A stretch of DNA of 44,653 bases from Oscillospiraceae bacterium (GCA_015067315.1 SVMR01000014.1:1-44653), one strand, 5' to 3'. Positions 1 to 8,588 are shown, counted from the first letter of the stretch. Notes: a model not told the origin generated them from the sequence alone. Numbers and translations are program-made.

Positions 1-100
<100 letters not shown>

Positions 101-130
101 AGCACAGTCTTCTGACTGTGCTGTTCTTCT
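101..130 (+). terminator. hairpin after 5S rRNA
   Basis: A 9-bp stem (AGCACAGTC / GACTGTGCT) with a TTCT loop is followed by a T-rich but interrupted tail. It may terminate the rRNA transcript or act as a processing site before the tRNAs. Confidence 0.6.
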
Positions 131-133
131 TAT

Positions 134-209
134 TCCTCCTTAGCTCAGTTGGCAGAGCATGCGGCTGTTAACCGCAGGGTCGTTGGTTCGAGCCCGACAG
201 GGGGAGCCA
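134..209 (+). tRNA. tRNA-Asn (GTT)
   Basis: A 76-nt cloverleaf with the loop CTGTTAA gives anticodon GTT. The acceptor stem TCCTCCT pairs with AGGGGGA (one wobble), the T-arm GGTTCGAGCC is present and CCA is encoded. Confidence 0.96.
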
Positions 210-210
210 A

Positions 211-241
211 TATCCGGGTGTTCGTTTTGAGCACCCGGATA
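211..241. repeat. 10-bp inverted repeat between tRNA genes
   Basis: TATCCGGGTG and CACCCGGATA form a 10-bp stem with an 11-nt loop between tRNA-Asn and tRNA-Met. Neither strand has a T-run after it, so it looks more like an RNA-processing hairpin or a repeat relic than a terminator. Confidence 0.6.
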
Positions 242-254
242 ATTCTCAAAAAAT

Positions 255-331
255 GGGCCTTTAGCTCAATTGGTCAGAGCAACCGGCTCATAACCGGTCG
301 GCTTGGGGTTCGAGTCCCTAAAGGCCCACCA
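255..331 (+). tRNA. tRNA-Met (CAT), elongator-like
   Basis: A 77-nt cloverleaf with CTCATAA gives anticodon CAT. The acceptor stem GGGCCTT pairs with AAGGCCC and CCA is encoded. The body resembles clostridial elongator tRNA-Met rather than the initiator; a lysidine-modified tRNA-Ile2 is a less likely alternative. Confidence 0.93.
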
Positions 332-346
332 TTTACTTAATTTAAT

Positions 347-420
347 AGGGGCATAGTGTAATGGTAACATGCCGGTCTCCAAAACCGTTGTTGAGGGTTC
401 GAGTCCTTCTGCCCCTGCCA
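347..420 (+). tRNA. tRNA-Trp (CCA)
   Basis: A 74-nt cloverleaf with CTCCAAA gives anticodon CCA. The acceptor stem AGGGGCA pairs with TGCCCCT and CCA is encoded. It is the last gene of the rRNA/tRNA transcript before a strong terminator. Confidence 0.96.
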
Positions 421-422
421 TA

Positions 423-449
423 AAAACCGCTTTTTAAAGCGGTTTTTTT
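423..449 (+). terminator. terminator of the rRNA-tRNA operon
   Basis: An A/T-flanked stem (AAACCGCTTT / AAAGCGGTTT) is followed by a T-run, a classic intrinsic terminator after tRNA-Trp. Confidence 0.9.
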
Positions 450-466
450 GTTATGCAGGTGATTTT

Positions 467-1261
467 ATGACTGATTTTTATTTTCCGAAGGATATCGAAA
501 ATATTATTGGCGGGAAACCTTATTCCGTTGACGAAACAGGCATGTCAGATTCTTCGGTGCTCATTTTTGATGACTCGGTGCTCAAAATCCGGGAAGATTC
601 GGAATTCATCAGAAATGAGCATATTATGATGAAATGGCTTGAAAACAAGGTTTCTGTCCCGGAATGTGTATGCAATATTACCGAAAACGGAAAGAATTAT
701 CTTCTTATGTCAAAAATAAGCGGAAAAATGTCCTGCGAAGATGAGTTTTTGAATGAACCCGGATTCCTTGTTTCTGTTCTTGCGGATGCTTTAAAAAGCC
801 TTTGGAGCATTGATATTTCCGGATGTCCGGTGAAAAACGATCTGAGCACGGTGCTTTCGGCGGCTCTGTACCGCGTTGAGCACGGATTGGTTGACGTTGA
901 TGATGCGGAGCCTGAAACCTTCGGAAAAAACGGTTTTAAAGACCCGGCGGAACTTTTGAAATGGCTTTATGATAACCGTCCGGCGGAGGATTTTGTTCTT
1001 TCCCATGGGGATTTTTGCCTTCCGAATATTTTTATCAATGAAGGCAGGTTCTCCGGCTTTGTCGATATCGGAAGAATGGGAATTGCGGACAGGTATCAGG
1101 ATATTGCCCTTTGCTGCCGGAGCCTTCATCATAATTTTTCCGGAATTTATAGCGGAAAATCGTATCCGGGGTACGATGAAAAAATGTTCTTCGATGCCCT
1201 TGGAATTGAACCGGATTACGACAAAATCAGATATTATATTCTACTTGACGAATTGTTTTAA
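467..1261 (+). CDS. APH(3')-like aminoglycoside phosphotransferase
   Basis: A 264-residue ATP-dependent kinase of the APH(3') fold; known members phosphorylate the 3'-hydroxyl of kanamycin and neomycin in the cytoplasm. The catalytic loop HGDFCLPNIF places the catalytic Asp at 182 and the Mg ligand Asn at 187, and FVDIG gives the second Mg ligand Asp 200. RYQDIAL follows. The length and the C-terminal end YYILLDELF match APH(3')-IIIa as I remember it, but the rest has diverged. It begins 18 bases after the rRNA-tRNA terminator and ends in its own terminator; I found no clear separate promoter. No mobile element is visible beside it, so it looks like a resident chromosomal homologue. Whether it confers resistance cannot be read from sequence. 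Confidence 0.88.
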   Translation: MTDFYFPKDIENIIGGKPYSVDETGMSDSSVLIFDDSVLKIREDSEFIRNEHIMMKWLENKVSVPECVCNITENGKNYLLMSKISGKMSCEDEFLNEPGFLVSVLADALKSLWSIDISGCPVKNDLSTVLSAALYRVEHGLVDVDDAEPETFGKNGFKDPAELLKWLYDNRPAEDFVLSHGDFCLPNIFINEGRFSGFVDIGRMGIADRYQDIALCCRSLHHNFSGIYSGKSYPGYDEKMFFDALGIEPDYDKIRYYILLDELF

Positions 1262-1263
1262 AA

Positions 1264-1296
1264 GAGCCCCGCGGCAAAGCCGCGGGCTTTTTTTGG
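1264..1296 (+). terminator. terminator of the phosphotransferase gene
   Basis: The stem CCCGCGGC / GCCGCGGG with an AAA loop is followed by a run of seven T, directly after the stop codon. Confidence 0.9.
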
Positions 1297-1301
1297 GTAA
1301 G

Positions 1302-1330
1302 TTGACTTTATGTATTCTTTATTATATAAT
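1302..1330 (+). promoter_or_regulatory. sigma-A promoter for the TPR gene
   Basis: TTGACT, 17 bp, TATAAT. The promoter covers an upstream in-frame ATG at 1310, which supports translation starting at 1355. Confidence 0.85.
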
Positions 1331-1354
1331 TATAAAAAATTTGTGGAGGGTTTT

Positions 1355-2200
1355 ATGAAAAAGATTATTCCGAATGTTATTCTTATCCTTCTCTTTCTTT
1401 TTGTTGCCGGCATTTTTATTTATGACCATATTATTTTGAAGAAGCCTTATGAGGATAATATTTTAAAAATGGTTCTTGTTGTTGCCAGCCTTGTTGTTTC
1501 GCTTATAAGAATTAATAAAAAGGATCCAGAAAGACCTCTTTGGGTCTATGAAAAAATATATAAAGATAATCTTGAAAATGTTTTTCTTAATGATAAAATT
1601 TCAAGAAGAAAATTGCTTTCAGGAATAAAACTTTTCGATGAAGAAAAATATTCAAAAGCAAAGGATAGTTTCGAAAAGTTGCTTGCAAAATGTAAAGAAA
1701 ATGAGGATTATTCTGCCGTCTGTTTTTTTATTGGGGTTTGTTATGATAGACTCGGACTTGAAGAAGATGCGGTTGAATATTATGAACGTGCCATTGAATA
1801 TAATCCTCAGAATATTTCCGCATATAACAATGCTGCTTCATATTATCAGGGAAAAGGTGATGTTGAAAAAGCGATTGCTTATTATTTAAAAGCAATCGGC
1901 AATGACAGGGAATATGTAAAAGGCTACAGTAATCTTTCAAATTGTTATCTTAATTTGGGTGATTACGTTAATGCTGAATTTTATGCAAAAAAGGCTTTGG
2001 AAATTGAACCGAAGTTTAAATATCCTGCTCTTAATCTTGCGGTTGTTTATGCCATTGAAGGTGACTTGGAAAAAAGAAAAAAATACACCTCTATTGCTGT
2101 AAAGAACGGTTATTCGATAGGTGATGTTGAGGCGACAATTTATTATTACAAATCTCTTGATTCAATTGATGAAAGCGAATACGAAGATTTTGAAGAATAA
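1355..2200 (+). CDS. membrane-anchored TPR protein
   Basis: A 281-residue protein with two hydrophobic segments at the N-terminus (about residues 4-24 and 34-50), then a helical region with at least four tetratricopeptide-like repeats, for example around AVEYYERAIEYNPQNISAYN and NAEFYAKKALEIEPKF. TPR arrays are protein-interaction scaffolds; the partner is unknown. The start at 1355 was chosen because it has the ribosome site GTGGAGGG and lies after the promoter at 1302-1330, whereas an in-frame ATG at 1310 sits inside that promoter. It is a single-gene unit, convergent with the MFS gene and sharing its terminator. Low-complexity acidic C-terminus (ESEYEDFEE). Confidence 0.85.
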   Translation: MKKIIPNVILILLFLFVAGIFIYDHIILKKPYEDNILKMVLVVASLVVSLIRINKKDPERPLWVYEKIYKDNLENVFLNDKISRRKLLSGIKLFDEEKYSKAKDSFEKLLAKCKENEDYSAVCFFIGVCYDRLGLEEDAVEYYERAIEYNPQNISAYNNAASYYQGKGDVEKAIAYYLKAIGNDREYVKGYSNLSNCYLNLGDYVNAEFYAKKALEIEPKFKYPALNLAVVYAIEGDLEKRKKYTSIAVKNGYSIGDVEATIYYYKSLDSIDESEYEDFEE

Positions 2201-2203
2201 AGT

Positions 2204-2240
2204 AAAAAAACGGTGTTTCAAAATAGAAACACCGTTTTTT
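2204..2240. terminator. bidirectional terminator
   Basis: AAAAACGGTGTTTC / GAAACACCGTTTTT forms a stem flanked by A and T runs between two convergent genes, so it can serve both strands. Confidence 0.88.
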
Positions 2241-2255
2241 GCTGAAAATAAAAGA

Positions 2256-3488
2256 TCAGACATTTCTGTTATAAAGCGGGGCGACGTGTTTTTTGTTTCC
2301 GCCGATGATAAGAAGCGCGGCAAGACCGTTGAAGAACAGCATAAAGACGGTTAGAGTTGCGCGCATCGGAATAAATTCGGAAAGAACGCCGGAAAGAAGC
2401 TCGCCGAGAAGTGCGCCAACGGTGTTGAGCATAAAGAATGCTCCGTTGAAGCGTCCTTTCATCTCATGGGGAACATGGGATTGTGTTGCGGAAACGCGGA
2501 TGTTATAGGAAGTCACGCCGAAAATTCCGATGATGAAGCTTCCGATTGCCATTGAATAGAGCGGAGTATAGAGATAGAAGGCTTCAATAACGGCTATGCT
2601 TATATAAACAAAAAGCGCAATATTGAATTTCTTTTTGGCGGGAAGCTGAACTTTGTAATGAATAACTCCGCCGAGGCTCCGGCCGATTACGCCGAAAATC
2701 GAAACGAACATATAAAGATATTCGCCGTTATCAAAAGCGCTTTTGAACCAGGGAAGGGTTATAACCTGGGAAGCTCCGCTTGCAATGCTCATTGCGGTGA
2801 AATAGAGCGTTACAGCAAGAAGTCCTTTTTCCGAAGCAAGATAGCGGATTCCGTTCTTCATATCGCTTAAATAGGTTTTGGCGCCGTAGGAGCCCTCAGG
2901 ATGAATTTTTTGGACGGATTCAACGTCGGATATTCTTGTTTCAAAAACCGCCGCAGTAAGGAAAAAAACGGAGTTTACCGCAAGAAGAGGGGCAAGCCCG
3001 AACGCGTTATATGCGATTGTTGCAAGGGGCAGCATGAAAAAGGTCATGGTCTGCAAAGTTCCGGAAATGGAATATGCCTTTGAATAGTTTCCTTCGGATA
3101 TAAGCATCGGATAAAAACTTTCGAAAGCGACCATATAAACGCTGTTTATTGTACCGATTATAAAAGTTACCGCCGCGAAAATTCCGAAATTGAAAAAATC
3201 AAAGAAAATAAGCGCCGCAAGAATTATATAAATTGATGCGGAGCAGAAATCGAGGGTATAAATCGTTCTGCGGCGGGAAAATCTGTCCATAAGCGGACCG
3301 GAAATAATCGGCGCGGCAATTTGCGGAAGGGTATAAAGGAAAATATAAATTGCATAAAGAAGAGTTGATTCCATATAATCGAGCACAAAAAGGCTCATGG
3401 CGAAGCCGGCGATGGAGTTTCCCATCATGGAAACAACGCTTCCCAAAGTTATGGTCGTAAAATCCTTTGTCCAAAGTTTGCTTTGCAT
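2256..3488 (-). CDS. MFS transporter, probable drug exporter
   Basis: A 410-residue polytopic membrane protein with about twelve hydrophobic segments. The cytoplasmic loop after segment 2 has the major facilitator motif A remnant GPLMDRFSRRRT. The general layout (start MQSKLWTKDFTTITLGSVVS) resembles the EntS/macrolide-efflux branch of the superfamily, which exports small molecules by proton antiport; the substrate cannot be told. The ribosome site GAGGT precedes the ATG, and a consensus promoter lies at 3521-3549. It is transcribed alone. Confidence 0.85.
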   Translation of the reverse strand: MQSKLWTKDFTTITLGSVVSMMGNSIAGFAMSLFVLDYMESTLLYAIYIFLYTLPQIAAPIISGPLMDRFSRRRTIYTLDFCSASIYIILAALIFFDFFNFGIFAAVTFIIGTINSVYMVAFESFYPMLISEGNYSKAYSISGTLQTMTFFMLPLATIAYNAFGLAPLLAVNSVFFLTAAVFETRISDVESVQKIHPEGSYGAKTYLSDMKNGIRYLASEKGLLAVTLYFTAMSIASGASQVITLPWFKSAFDNGEYLYMFVSIFGVIGRSLGGVIHYKVQLPAKKKFNIALFVYISIAVIEAFYLYTPLYSMAIGSFIIGIFGVTSYNIRVSATQSHVPHEMKGRFNGAFFMLNTVGALLGELLSGVLSEFIPMRATLTVFMLFFNGLAALLIIGGNKKHVAPLYNRNV

Positions 3489-3520
3489 TTTTTACCTCAA
3501 AAAAATTTTAATACCGATAA

Positions 3521-3549
3521 AGTATAGCACAGTTTTCCGGCGGTTACAA
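3521..3549 (-). promoter_or_regulatory. promoter of the MFS gene
   Basis: On the minus strand TTGTAA, 17 bp, TATACT with an extended TGC just upstream of the -10. Confidence 0.8.
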
Positions 3550-3578
3550 CAGATTGCGTCGAAAGGAAACGGAATATA

Positions 3579-3608
3579 AAAAAGGCACCGCAATGCGGTG
3601 CCTTTTTT
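3579..3608. terminator. terminator of the liv operon
   Basis: AAAAGGCACCGC / GCGGTGCCTTTT with A and T runs. It lies 10 bases past the end of livF on the minus strand and can work in both directions. Confidence 0.88.
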
Positions 3609-3618
3609 GTCCGGCGGA

Positions 3619-4329
3619 TCAGACGCCGAGATATGCTTTTTTAACTTCCTCGCTGGCTGCAAGTTCCTCTCCGGTTCCGGAAAGAACAATGCTTCCGGTT
3701 TCAAGAACATAAGCTCTGTCGGAAATTGCAAGGGATTTTCCGGCATTCTGCTCAACAAGAAGAATTGTTGTTCCGTCTTTGTTGATGTCCTTGATGATAT
3801 CGAAAACCTCGTCAACAAGAAGGGGGGAAAGACCCATTGAAGGTTCGTCAAGCATCAGAAGCTTCGGGCGGGACATAAGAGCGCGTCCCATTGCAAGCAT
3901 CTGCTGTTCGCCGCCGGAAAGAGTTCCCGCAATCTGGTTTTTTCTTTCCGCAAGGCGGGGAAAACGCTTGTAAACCTTTTCAAGGTCTTCATTAAAACTG
4001 TCGTCTTTCTTTTTGGAATATGCGCCCATAAGAAGGTTTTCATAAACGGTGAGTTCCTGGAAAATTCTTCTGCCTTCCGGAACCTGGGACATTCCGAGAT
4101 GGACGATTTTGTGGCAGGGGGTTTTTGTGATATCCTGTCCGTCATAAAGAACGCTTCCGGATTTTTTTGGGATAAGACCGATTACGCTCTGCATGGTTGT
4201 GGTTTTGCCTGCGCCGTTTGCACCGATAAGGGTAACAATTTCACCTTCGTTAACTTCAAAGCTGATTCCTTTAAGAGCTTTGATAACGCCGTAGGAAACC
4301 TCAAGATCCTTAACTTCCAAAAGTGCCAT
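3619..4329 (-). CDS. livF: branched-chain amino acid ABC transporter ATPase LivF
   Basis: A 236-residue cytoplasmic ATPase that, paired with LivG, powers uptake of leucine, isoleucine and valine through LivHM. Walker A is GANGAGKT at residues 36-43, the signature is LSGGEQQ, and Walker B is LLMLDEPSMG. The length is typical of LivF, and it lacks the insertion seen in LivG. It is the last gene of the operon, 6 bases after livG, followed by a terminator. Confidence 0.93.
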   Translation of the reverse strand: MALLEVKDLEVSYGVIKALKGISFEVNEGEIVTLIGANGAGKTTTMQSVIGLIPKKSGSVLYDGQDITKTPCHKIVHLGMSQVPEGRRIFQELTVYENLLMGAYSKKKDDSFNEDLEKVYKRFPRLAERKNQIAGTLSGGEQQMLAMGRALMSRPKLLMLDEPSMGLSPLLVDEVFDIIKDINKDGTTILLVEQNAGKSLAISDRAYVLETGSIVLSGTGEELAASEEVKKAYLGV

Positions 4330-4335
4330 TTTGCG

Positions 4336-5106
4336 TTATCCTCCTATATATGCTTTGATTACTTCGGGGTTGCTGAGGGCAACTTCGGGAGTGCCCTGAA
4401 CAAGAGAAGTTCCGAAGTTGAGAACGGTTATCTCGTCGCAAAGACCGGTTACGAACTTCATATCGTGTTCGATAAGAAGAATCGTGATGTTGTATTCGTC
4501 GCGGATTCTGCGGACGATTGTCATAAGGTCCTCGGTTTCGTGGGGATTCATACCTGCGGCAGGTTCGTCGAGGCAAAGGAGCTTCGGATTTGTTGCAAGA
4601 GCGCGGGCAATTTCAAGCTTTCTCTGTTTTCCGTAAGGAAGGTTGCAGGAAAGGTTGTTGCGTTCATCCTCAAGACCCACAATGCGAAGGATCTCTTTTG
4701 CTTTTTCGCGCATTGCGCGTTCGGTTTTAAAATGCTTCGGAAGGCGGAGGATGCTTGTGATAACTCCGCAGTTATATTCCGGCTGGTTATGAAGACCGAC
4801 CATTACGTTTCTTATAACGGTCATGTTGTTGAAAAGGCGGATGTTCTGAAAAGTTCTCGCAATGCCTTTGTGGTTAATGGTTTCCTGACCTTTTCCGGTA
4901 AGATCTTCGCCGTCAAGCCAGAAATTTCCGGTGGTGGGTTTATAAACGCCGGTGATCATGTTGAAAACGGTGGTTTTGCCTGCGCCGTTGGGTCCGACAA
5001 GACCGTAAAGCTGTTTTTCCTTGATTTCAAGGTTAAGGTTCTGAACGGCTTTAAGTCCGCCGAAGGAGATTCCGAGGTTTTCGGTTTTAAGAACAACTTT
5101 GCTCAT
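4336..5106 (-). CDS. livG: branched-chain amino acid ABC transporter ATPase LivG
   Basis: A 256-residue ATPase, partner of LivF. Walker A GPNGAGKT lies at residues 38-45. The signature region reads LPYGKQRKLEIARAL, the variant typical of LivG, followed by LLCLDEPAAGMNP. The ATG abuts the stop codon of livM, so translation is probably coupled. Confidence 0.93.
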   Translation of the reverse strand: MSKVVLKTENLGISFGGLKAVQNLNLEIKEKQLYGLVGPNGAGKTTVFNMITGVYKPTTGNFWLDGEDLTGKGQETINHKGIARTFQNIRLFNNMTVIRNVMVGLHNQPEYNCGVITSILRLPKHFKTERAMREKAKEILRIVGLEDERNNLSCNLPYGKQRKLEIARALATNPKLLCLDEPAAGMNPHETEDLMTIVRRIRDEYNITILLIEHDMKFVTGLCDEITVLNFGTSLVQGTPEVALSNPEVIKAYIGG

Positions 5107-6240
5107 TTATTTCCCCTCCTTTTCGGATTTGTCGGGGGTATAGGGGGAACTTGTTTTTAAATCAACGGAAAGAATTTCATCCATTTTGATTTTTGTGGGA
5201 ACACGGTCCCATTTTGCTTCGTCGTCACGATGCCTGGAAGGATTATGGGGTTTAAATCTGTTGATGAAAGCTTTAAGATTATGTTTTTCGCGGAAGTTTT
5301 TAAGCTTCGGAGCGTTGTTGTAAATAACAAGAACAATAAGGATGAGAGCATAGATAAGGTCCTGAAGAACGGCAAGGTTGCCGGTGAGGATTGTCTGAAG
5401 CTCAACGTCAAGGAAAGTGATAAGGGCGGCGGCGATTATTGCGCCGTTGATATTGCCCATTCCGCCGAGAACGACCATAACGAGAATTTCGATGGAATAG
5501 TTATAGCTGAACTTGGTGCTCTGGACGGTGAAGTTGGAATAGCTGTAAAGAACGCCGGCAATTCCCGCAAAGAAAGAGGAAACGGTAAAAACAAGAAGTT
5601 TGTATTTTGTGACGTCAATACCGGTTGCTCTTGCGGCAATTTCGTTGTCGCGGATAGCGGTGATGGCTCTTCCGTGTTTGGAACGTATAAGGTTCTGGGT
5701 AACCGCAAGGGTTGCAAGAACCATTATGAACGCGATGATAAAGAGGATATCTTTGTTGAAACGGGGAGTATCAAGACCGAGGGAGCCGCCGAAGGATTCC
5801 TTGCTGGAGTTCATGAAAATCGAACGGACGATTTCGCCGAAGGCAAGGGTTACTATCGCAAGATAGTCGCCACGAAGACGAAGGGCGGGAAGACCGATTA
5901 CCATTCCGAAAAACGCGGCGACAATTCCACCGATTATAAGGGAAACGAAAAGAGCGGGCCATTCGCCGAGAACGGGTTCCAGAATAACCGCGGTTTTTCC
6001 GCCGAGATATGCGCCGATGCACATAAATCCCGCATGACCGAGGGAAAGTTCCCCAAGAAAACCGACAACCATGCTGAGCGAAACGGCAAGGGTTATCGCG
6101 ATTGCAATTTTTTCAAGAAGATATTTATCGGAACTGTCGATTAAACCGGTGAGGGAAAGTATTGCAAAAATAACGGTGACCGCCGCAACAACAATATAGT
6201 TGAGGTAATGGTTCCATTTTACGGATTTAAGTTTTTCCAT
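5107..6240 (-). CDS. livM: branched-chain amino acid ABC permease LivM
   Basis: A 377-residue inner-membrane permease. The first ~310 residues carry eight to ten hydrophobic segments with the LivM hallmarks FLGELSLGHAGFM and VLGGMGNINGAIIAA. A hydrophilic tail of about 65 residues (from APKLKNFREKHN to the end) extends beyond the usual family boundary and is of unknown use. Its first codon overlaps the last base of livH, showing tight coupling. Confidence 0.92.
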   Translation of the reverse strand: MEKLKSVKWNHYLNYIVVAAVTVIFAILSLTGLIDSSDKYLLEKIAIAITLAVSLSMVVGFLGELSLGHAGFMCIGAYLGGKTAVILEPVLGEWPALFVSLIIGGIVAAFFGMVIGLPALRLRGDYLAIVTLAFGEIVRSIFMNSSKESFGGSLGLDTPRFNKDILFIIAFIMVLATLAVTQNLIRSKHGRAITAIRDNEIAARATGIDVTKYKLLVFTVSSFFAGIAGVLYSYSNFTVQSTKFSYNYSIEILVMVVLGGMGNINGAIIAAALITFLDVELQTILTGNLAVLQDLIYALILIVLVIYNNAPKLKNFREKHNLKAFINRFKPHNPSRHRDDEAKWDRVPTKIKMDEILSVDLKTSSPYTPDKSEKEGK

Positions 6241-7112
6241 TATACTTTCTCCCTTCTCTTCTTGCCGAGGATGCCGGTGGGTTTAACAAGAAGTATGATG
6301 ATAAGGATAAGGAACTCGATTGCATCGGTATAAGGGGCAATTGCGGGAATTTTAAGGGAAATTGCCTCAACAACACCCATAAGGATACCGCCGAGCATTG
6401 CGCCGGGGATCGAACCGATTCCGCCGATTACCGCCGCGGTGAATGCCTTGATACCGGGCATTGCGCCGAGAGTGTTTGAAAGGCTGGGGGATTTCATAAG
6501 CATGAAAAGACCCGCAAAAGCCGCAAGACCGGAACCGATTGCAAAGGTTATCATAATGATTCTGTTTACGTTGATTCCCATAAGCTGCGCCGCGCCCTTA
6601 TCTTCGGAAACGGCGATCATTGCGCGTCCGGTTCTTGTGTATTTAACAAAAAGGGTAAGGGCGGTCATAATGATAATGGAGCATACAAGGGTTACGATTA
6701 CGTAAACGGGAATTGTGAGTCCGCTGAAGCTGATGCTTCCGAGATCCGCAACGGTTACCATTTTCGGGGCGGAACCGAAGATCATCTGGGCGGAGGATTG
6801 GAGAAGATAGCTTACGCCGATGGCGGTTATCAGAACCGCAAGGGGAGAAGCTCCGCGGAGCGGGCGGTAAGCGATTTTTTCAATGGTGATGCCGAGCAAT
6901 ATGCAGAGGGGCACGGAAACAAGAAAACTTACAACAGGGTTTCCGGTTATGGTAAGACCGACGTAGATCATATATCCGCCGACCATAATTACGTCGCCGT
7001 GGGCGAAGTTGAGCATTTTCGCAATTCCGTAAACCATGGTGTAGCCAAGGGCTATCATGGCGTAGGTACTGCCTATACTCAGGCCGTTTATCAATGTTTC
7101 AATAAATTCCAT
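6240..7112 (-). CDS. livH: branched-chain amino acid ABC permease LivH
   Basis: A 290-residue permease that forms the transmembrane path with LivM. The LivH signatures are MVYGIAKMLNFAHGDVIMVG near the start and VIGGIGSIPGAMLGG near the end, with about eight hydrophobic segments. It starts 104 bases after livJ, and the gap contains a stable stem-loop (7141-7175). Confidence 0.93.
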   Translation of the reverse strand: MEFIETLINGLSIGSTYAMIALGYTMVYGIAKMLNFAHGDVIMVGGYMIYVGLTITGNPVVSFLVSVPLCILLGITIEKIAYRPLRGASPLAVLITAIGVSYLLQSSAQMIFGSAPKMVTVADLGSISFSGLTIPVYVIVTLVCSIIIMTALTLFVKYTRTGRAMIAVSEDKGAAQLMGINVNRIIMITFAIGSGLAAFAGLFMLMKSPSLSNTLGAMPGIKAFTAAVIGGIGSIPGAMLGGILMGVVEAISLKIPAIAPYTDAIEFLILIIILLVKPTGILGKKRREKV

Positions 7113-7140
7113 AACATTTCCTAACTTTTTTAATTATGAA

Positions 7141-7175
7141 GATTTGCCGGGACAGAGAATCTGCACCGGCAAATC
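7141..7175. repeat. stem-loop between livJ and livH
   Basis: GATTTGCCGG and CCGGCAAATC form a perfect 10-bp stem with a 15-nt loop. No T-run follows on the minus strand. Such hairpins between a binding-protein gene and its permease genes often protect the upstream mRNA; that role is inferred here. Confidence 0.7.
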
Positions 7176-7216
7176 AACATAAATCTTTTTTTATTTTACA
7201 GGCAAAGATATAATAA

Positions 7217-8374
7217 TCAGTTGGCTTCTTTAAGGGTGTATTTTACAGCGATTTTTGCAACATATCCGTTTTCATCCCAGGTGATGTTTTCGCCGGTTAC
7301 GCCGCTGTAAGAGAAGCCGCCCTCGAACTGCGCTTTAAGAATTTCGCAAAGCTCGGAAGCGGAAATGGTAACGTCAATGGTTTCGCCCGCTTCGATTGCG
7401 GCGAGCATTGCGTTGTAAATTGCGTAAACGCAGTCATAAGCGGAAGCGCCGAACTGGTTAAGAGTATCGGTGCCGAATTTTTCGGTATATTTTGCGATGT
7501 ATTCAGCAGCCATGCCTTCGGTTGCGTTGGAATCGAAGTGAGAGAGCATGGAAACTTCCTGGGGAATTACGGAGAAATCGTCGAACTGACCTGCAAGGCC
7601 GTCGAAACCGTCGCAGCCGTAATAAACAGCGTCATCTGCAATAATGCCTTTTGCCTGGGTCATAAAGACGGAAGCGGGCTGGTAATAAATAGGCATGAAA
7701 ATGAAGGAGCAGTCTTTAAGGGAAGAAATCTGGGAGGAAAAGTCGGAAGCTTCGCCGGTAAAAACAGTTTCAACAGTTGCAATGGAAGGATCAAGGTTTT
7801 CTTTGAACTGTTCAAAAATACCGTTGGAATAAGCGTCGTCGGATTTATAGAAAACGCCGATTTCGGTAAGACCGAGGGAGTTTACGTATTCCGCTGCAAC
7901 TTTGCCCTGGTTGCCGTCTGCAAAGCACATCTGATAGCCGTTTTCAAATTCGGGAATTTTATCTCCGGAAGCGGAAGGAGTAAGGAAGAATATATTGTCT
8001 TCAACGGAAAGCTGTTTGAATTCAAGACCGGGAGCGGTAGTTACGCAGCCGAGGGAAACCTGCATGCCGCCTTCGAGCATGGAAGCATAGTTTGCGGTAA
8101 CTTTGGTTGCATCATTAGTATCATCGGTTGCGATGAATTTGAACATTACGCCGTTAAGGCCGCCGTTTGCGTTGATTTCATCAACAGCCATCTGAGCGGA
8201 GTTTGCAACAGCAACGCCATATACTGCTGCGCCGCCGGTAAGGGGTCCGGAAACGCCGATTACGAATTCGGTGTTGCTTTCGGTGTAGTTAGCACCGCCG
8301 GAACATGCGGTAAGACCAAGCATCATAACAAGAGCCATAACCGCTGCGATAACTTTTTTAAAATTGGATTTCAT
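7217..8374 (-). CDS. livJ: branched-chain amino acid binding lipoprotein LivJ/LivK
   Basis: A 385-residue substrate-binding protein, the extracellular receptor of the LivHMGF transporter. A lipoprotein signal peptide ends at the lipobox LTAC with Cys 24, so the protein is anchored to the outer face of the membrane. The body begins with FVIGVSGPLTGGAAVYG, the usual start of the Leu/Ile/Val-binding fold. The ribosome site AAGAGG lies upstream. First gene of a five-gene operon; its preferred ligand is not certain, since the family also binds other amino acids. Confidence 0.93.
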   Translation of the reverse strand: MKSNFKKVIAAVMALVMMLGLTACSGGANYTESNTEFVIGVSGPLTGGAAVYGVAVANSAQMAVDEINANGGLNGVMFKFIATDDTNDATKVTANYASMLEGGMQVSLGCVTTAPGLEFKQLSVEDNIFFLTPSASGDKIPEFENGYQMCFADGNQGKVAAEYVNSLGLTEIGVFYKSDDAYSNGIFEQFKENLDPSIATVETVFTGEASDFSSQISSLKDCSFIFMPIYYQPASVFMTQAKGIIADDAVYYGCDGFDGLAGQFDDFSVIPQEVSMLSHFDSNATEGMAAEYIAKYTEKFGTDTLNQFGASAYDCVYAIYNAMLAAIEAGETIDVTISASELCEILKAQFEGGFSYSGVTGENITWDENGYVAKIAVKYTLKEAN

Positions 8375-8427
8375 TTTAAAAGCCTCTTTTCAACGATTTA
8401 AAGTGATTAAACTAATAATATCACAAT

Positions 8428-8456
8428 TTATTAAATATGTTAATAGTTTTTTGCAA
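8428..8456 (-). promoter_or_regulatory. possible promoter of the liv operon
   Basis: On the minus strand TTGCAA, 17 bp, TAATAA. The region is very AT-rich, so other choices are possible. Confidence 0.4.
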
Positions 8457-8489
8457 CAAATTTTGCATAAAAATACAGGGGGGTGTTTT

Positions 8490-8588
8490 ATGCAATTTTA
8501 TATGAAATTATTAAATAACATATCATATAAGGACGAAGCAGGGCAAAAAATGTATTTTTTCGGAATAAACAATGAATACCGTGAATAA
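8490..8588 (+). CDS. possible 32-residue peptide
   Basis: A short frame starting MQFYMKLLNNISYKDEAG is preceded by CAGGGGGGTG, a possible ribosome site. It is divergent from livJ and upstream of the acyltransferase gene. Nothing in it is recognised and it could be chance. The rest of the spacer 8375-8710 holds the putative liv promoter and a small hairpin at 8602-8620 (CCTGTT / AACAGG). Confidence 0.25.
   Translation: MQFYMKLLNNISYKDEAGQKMYFFGINNEYRE

Noticed and set aside
149-340. A 63-codon frame through tRNA-Asn and tRNA-Met
   Set aside because: It runs through two clear tRNA genes.
4099-6144. Long plus-strand open frames across livG and livM
   Set aside because: They are antisense shadows of the liv operon, low in complexity and lacking ribosome sites; the minus-strand genes are certain.
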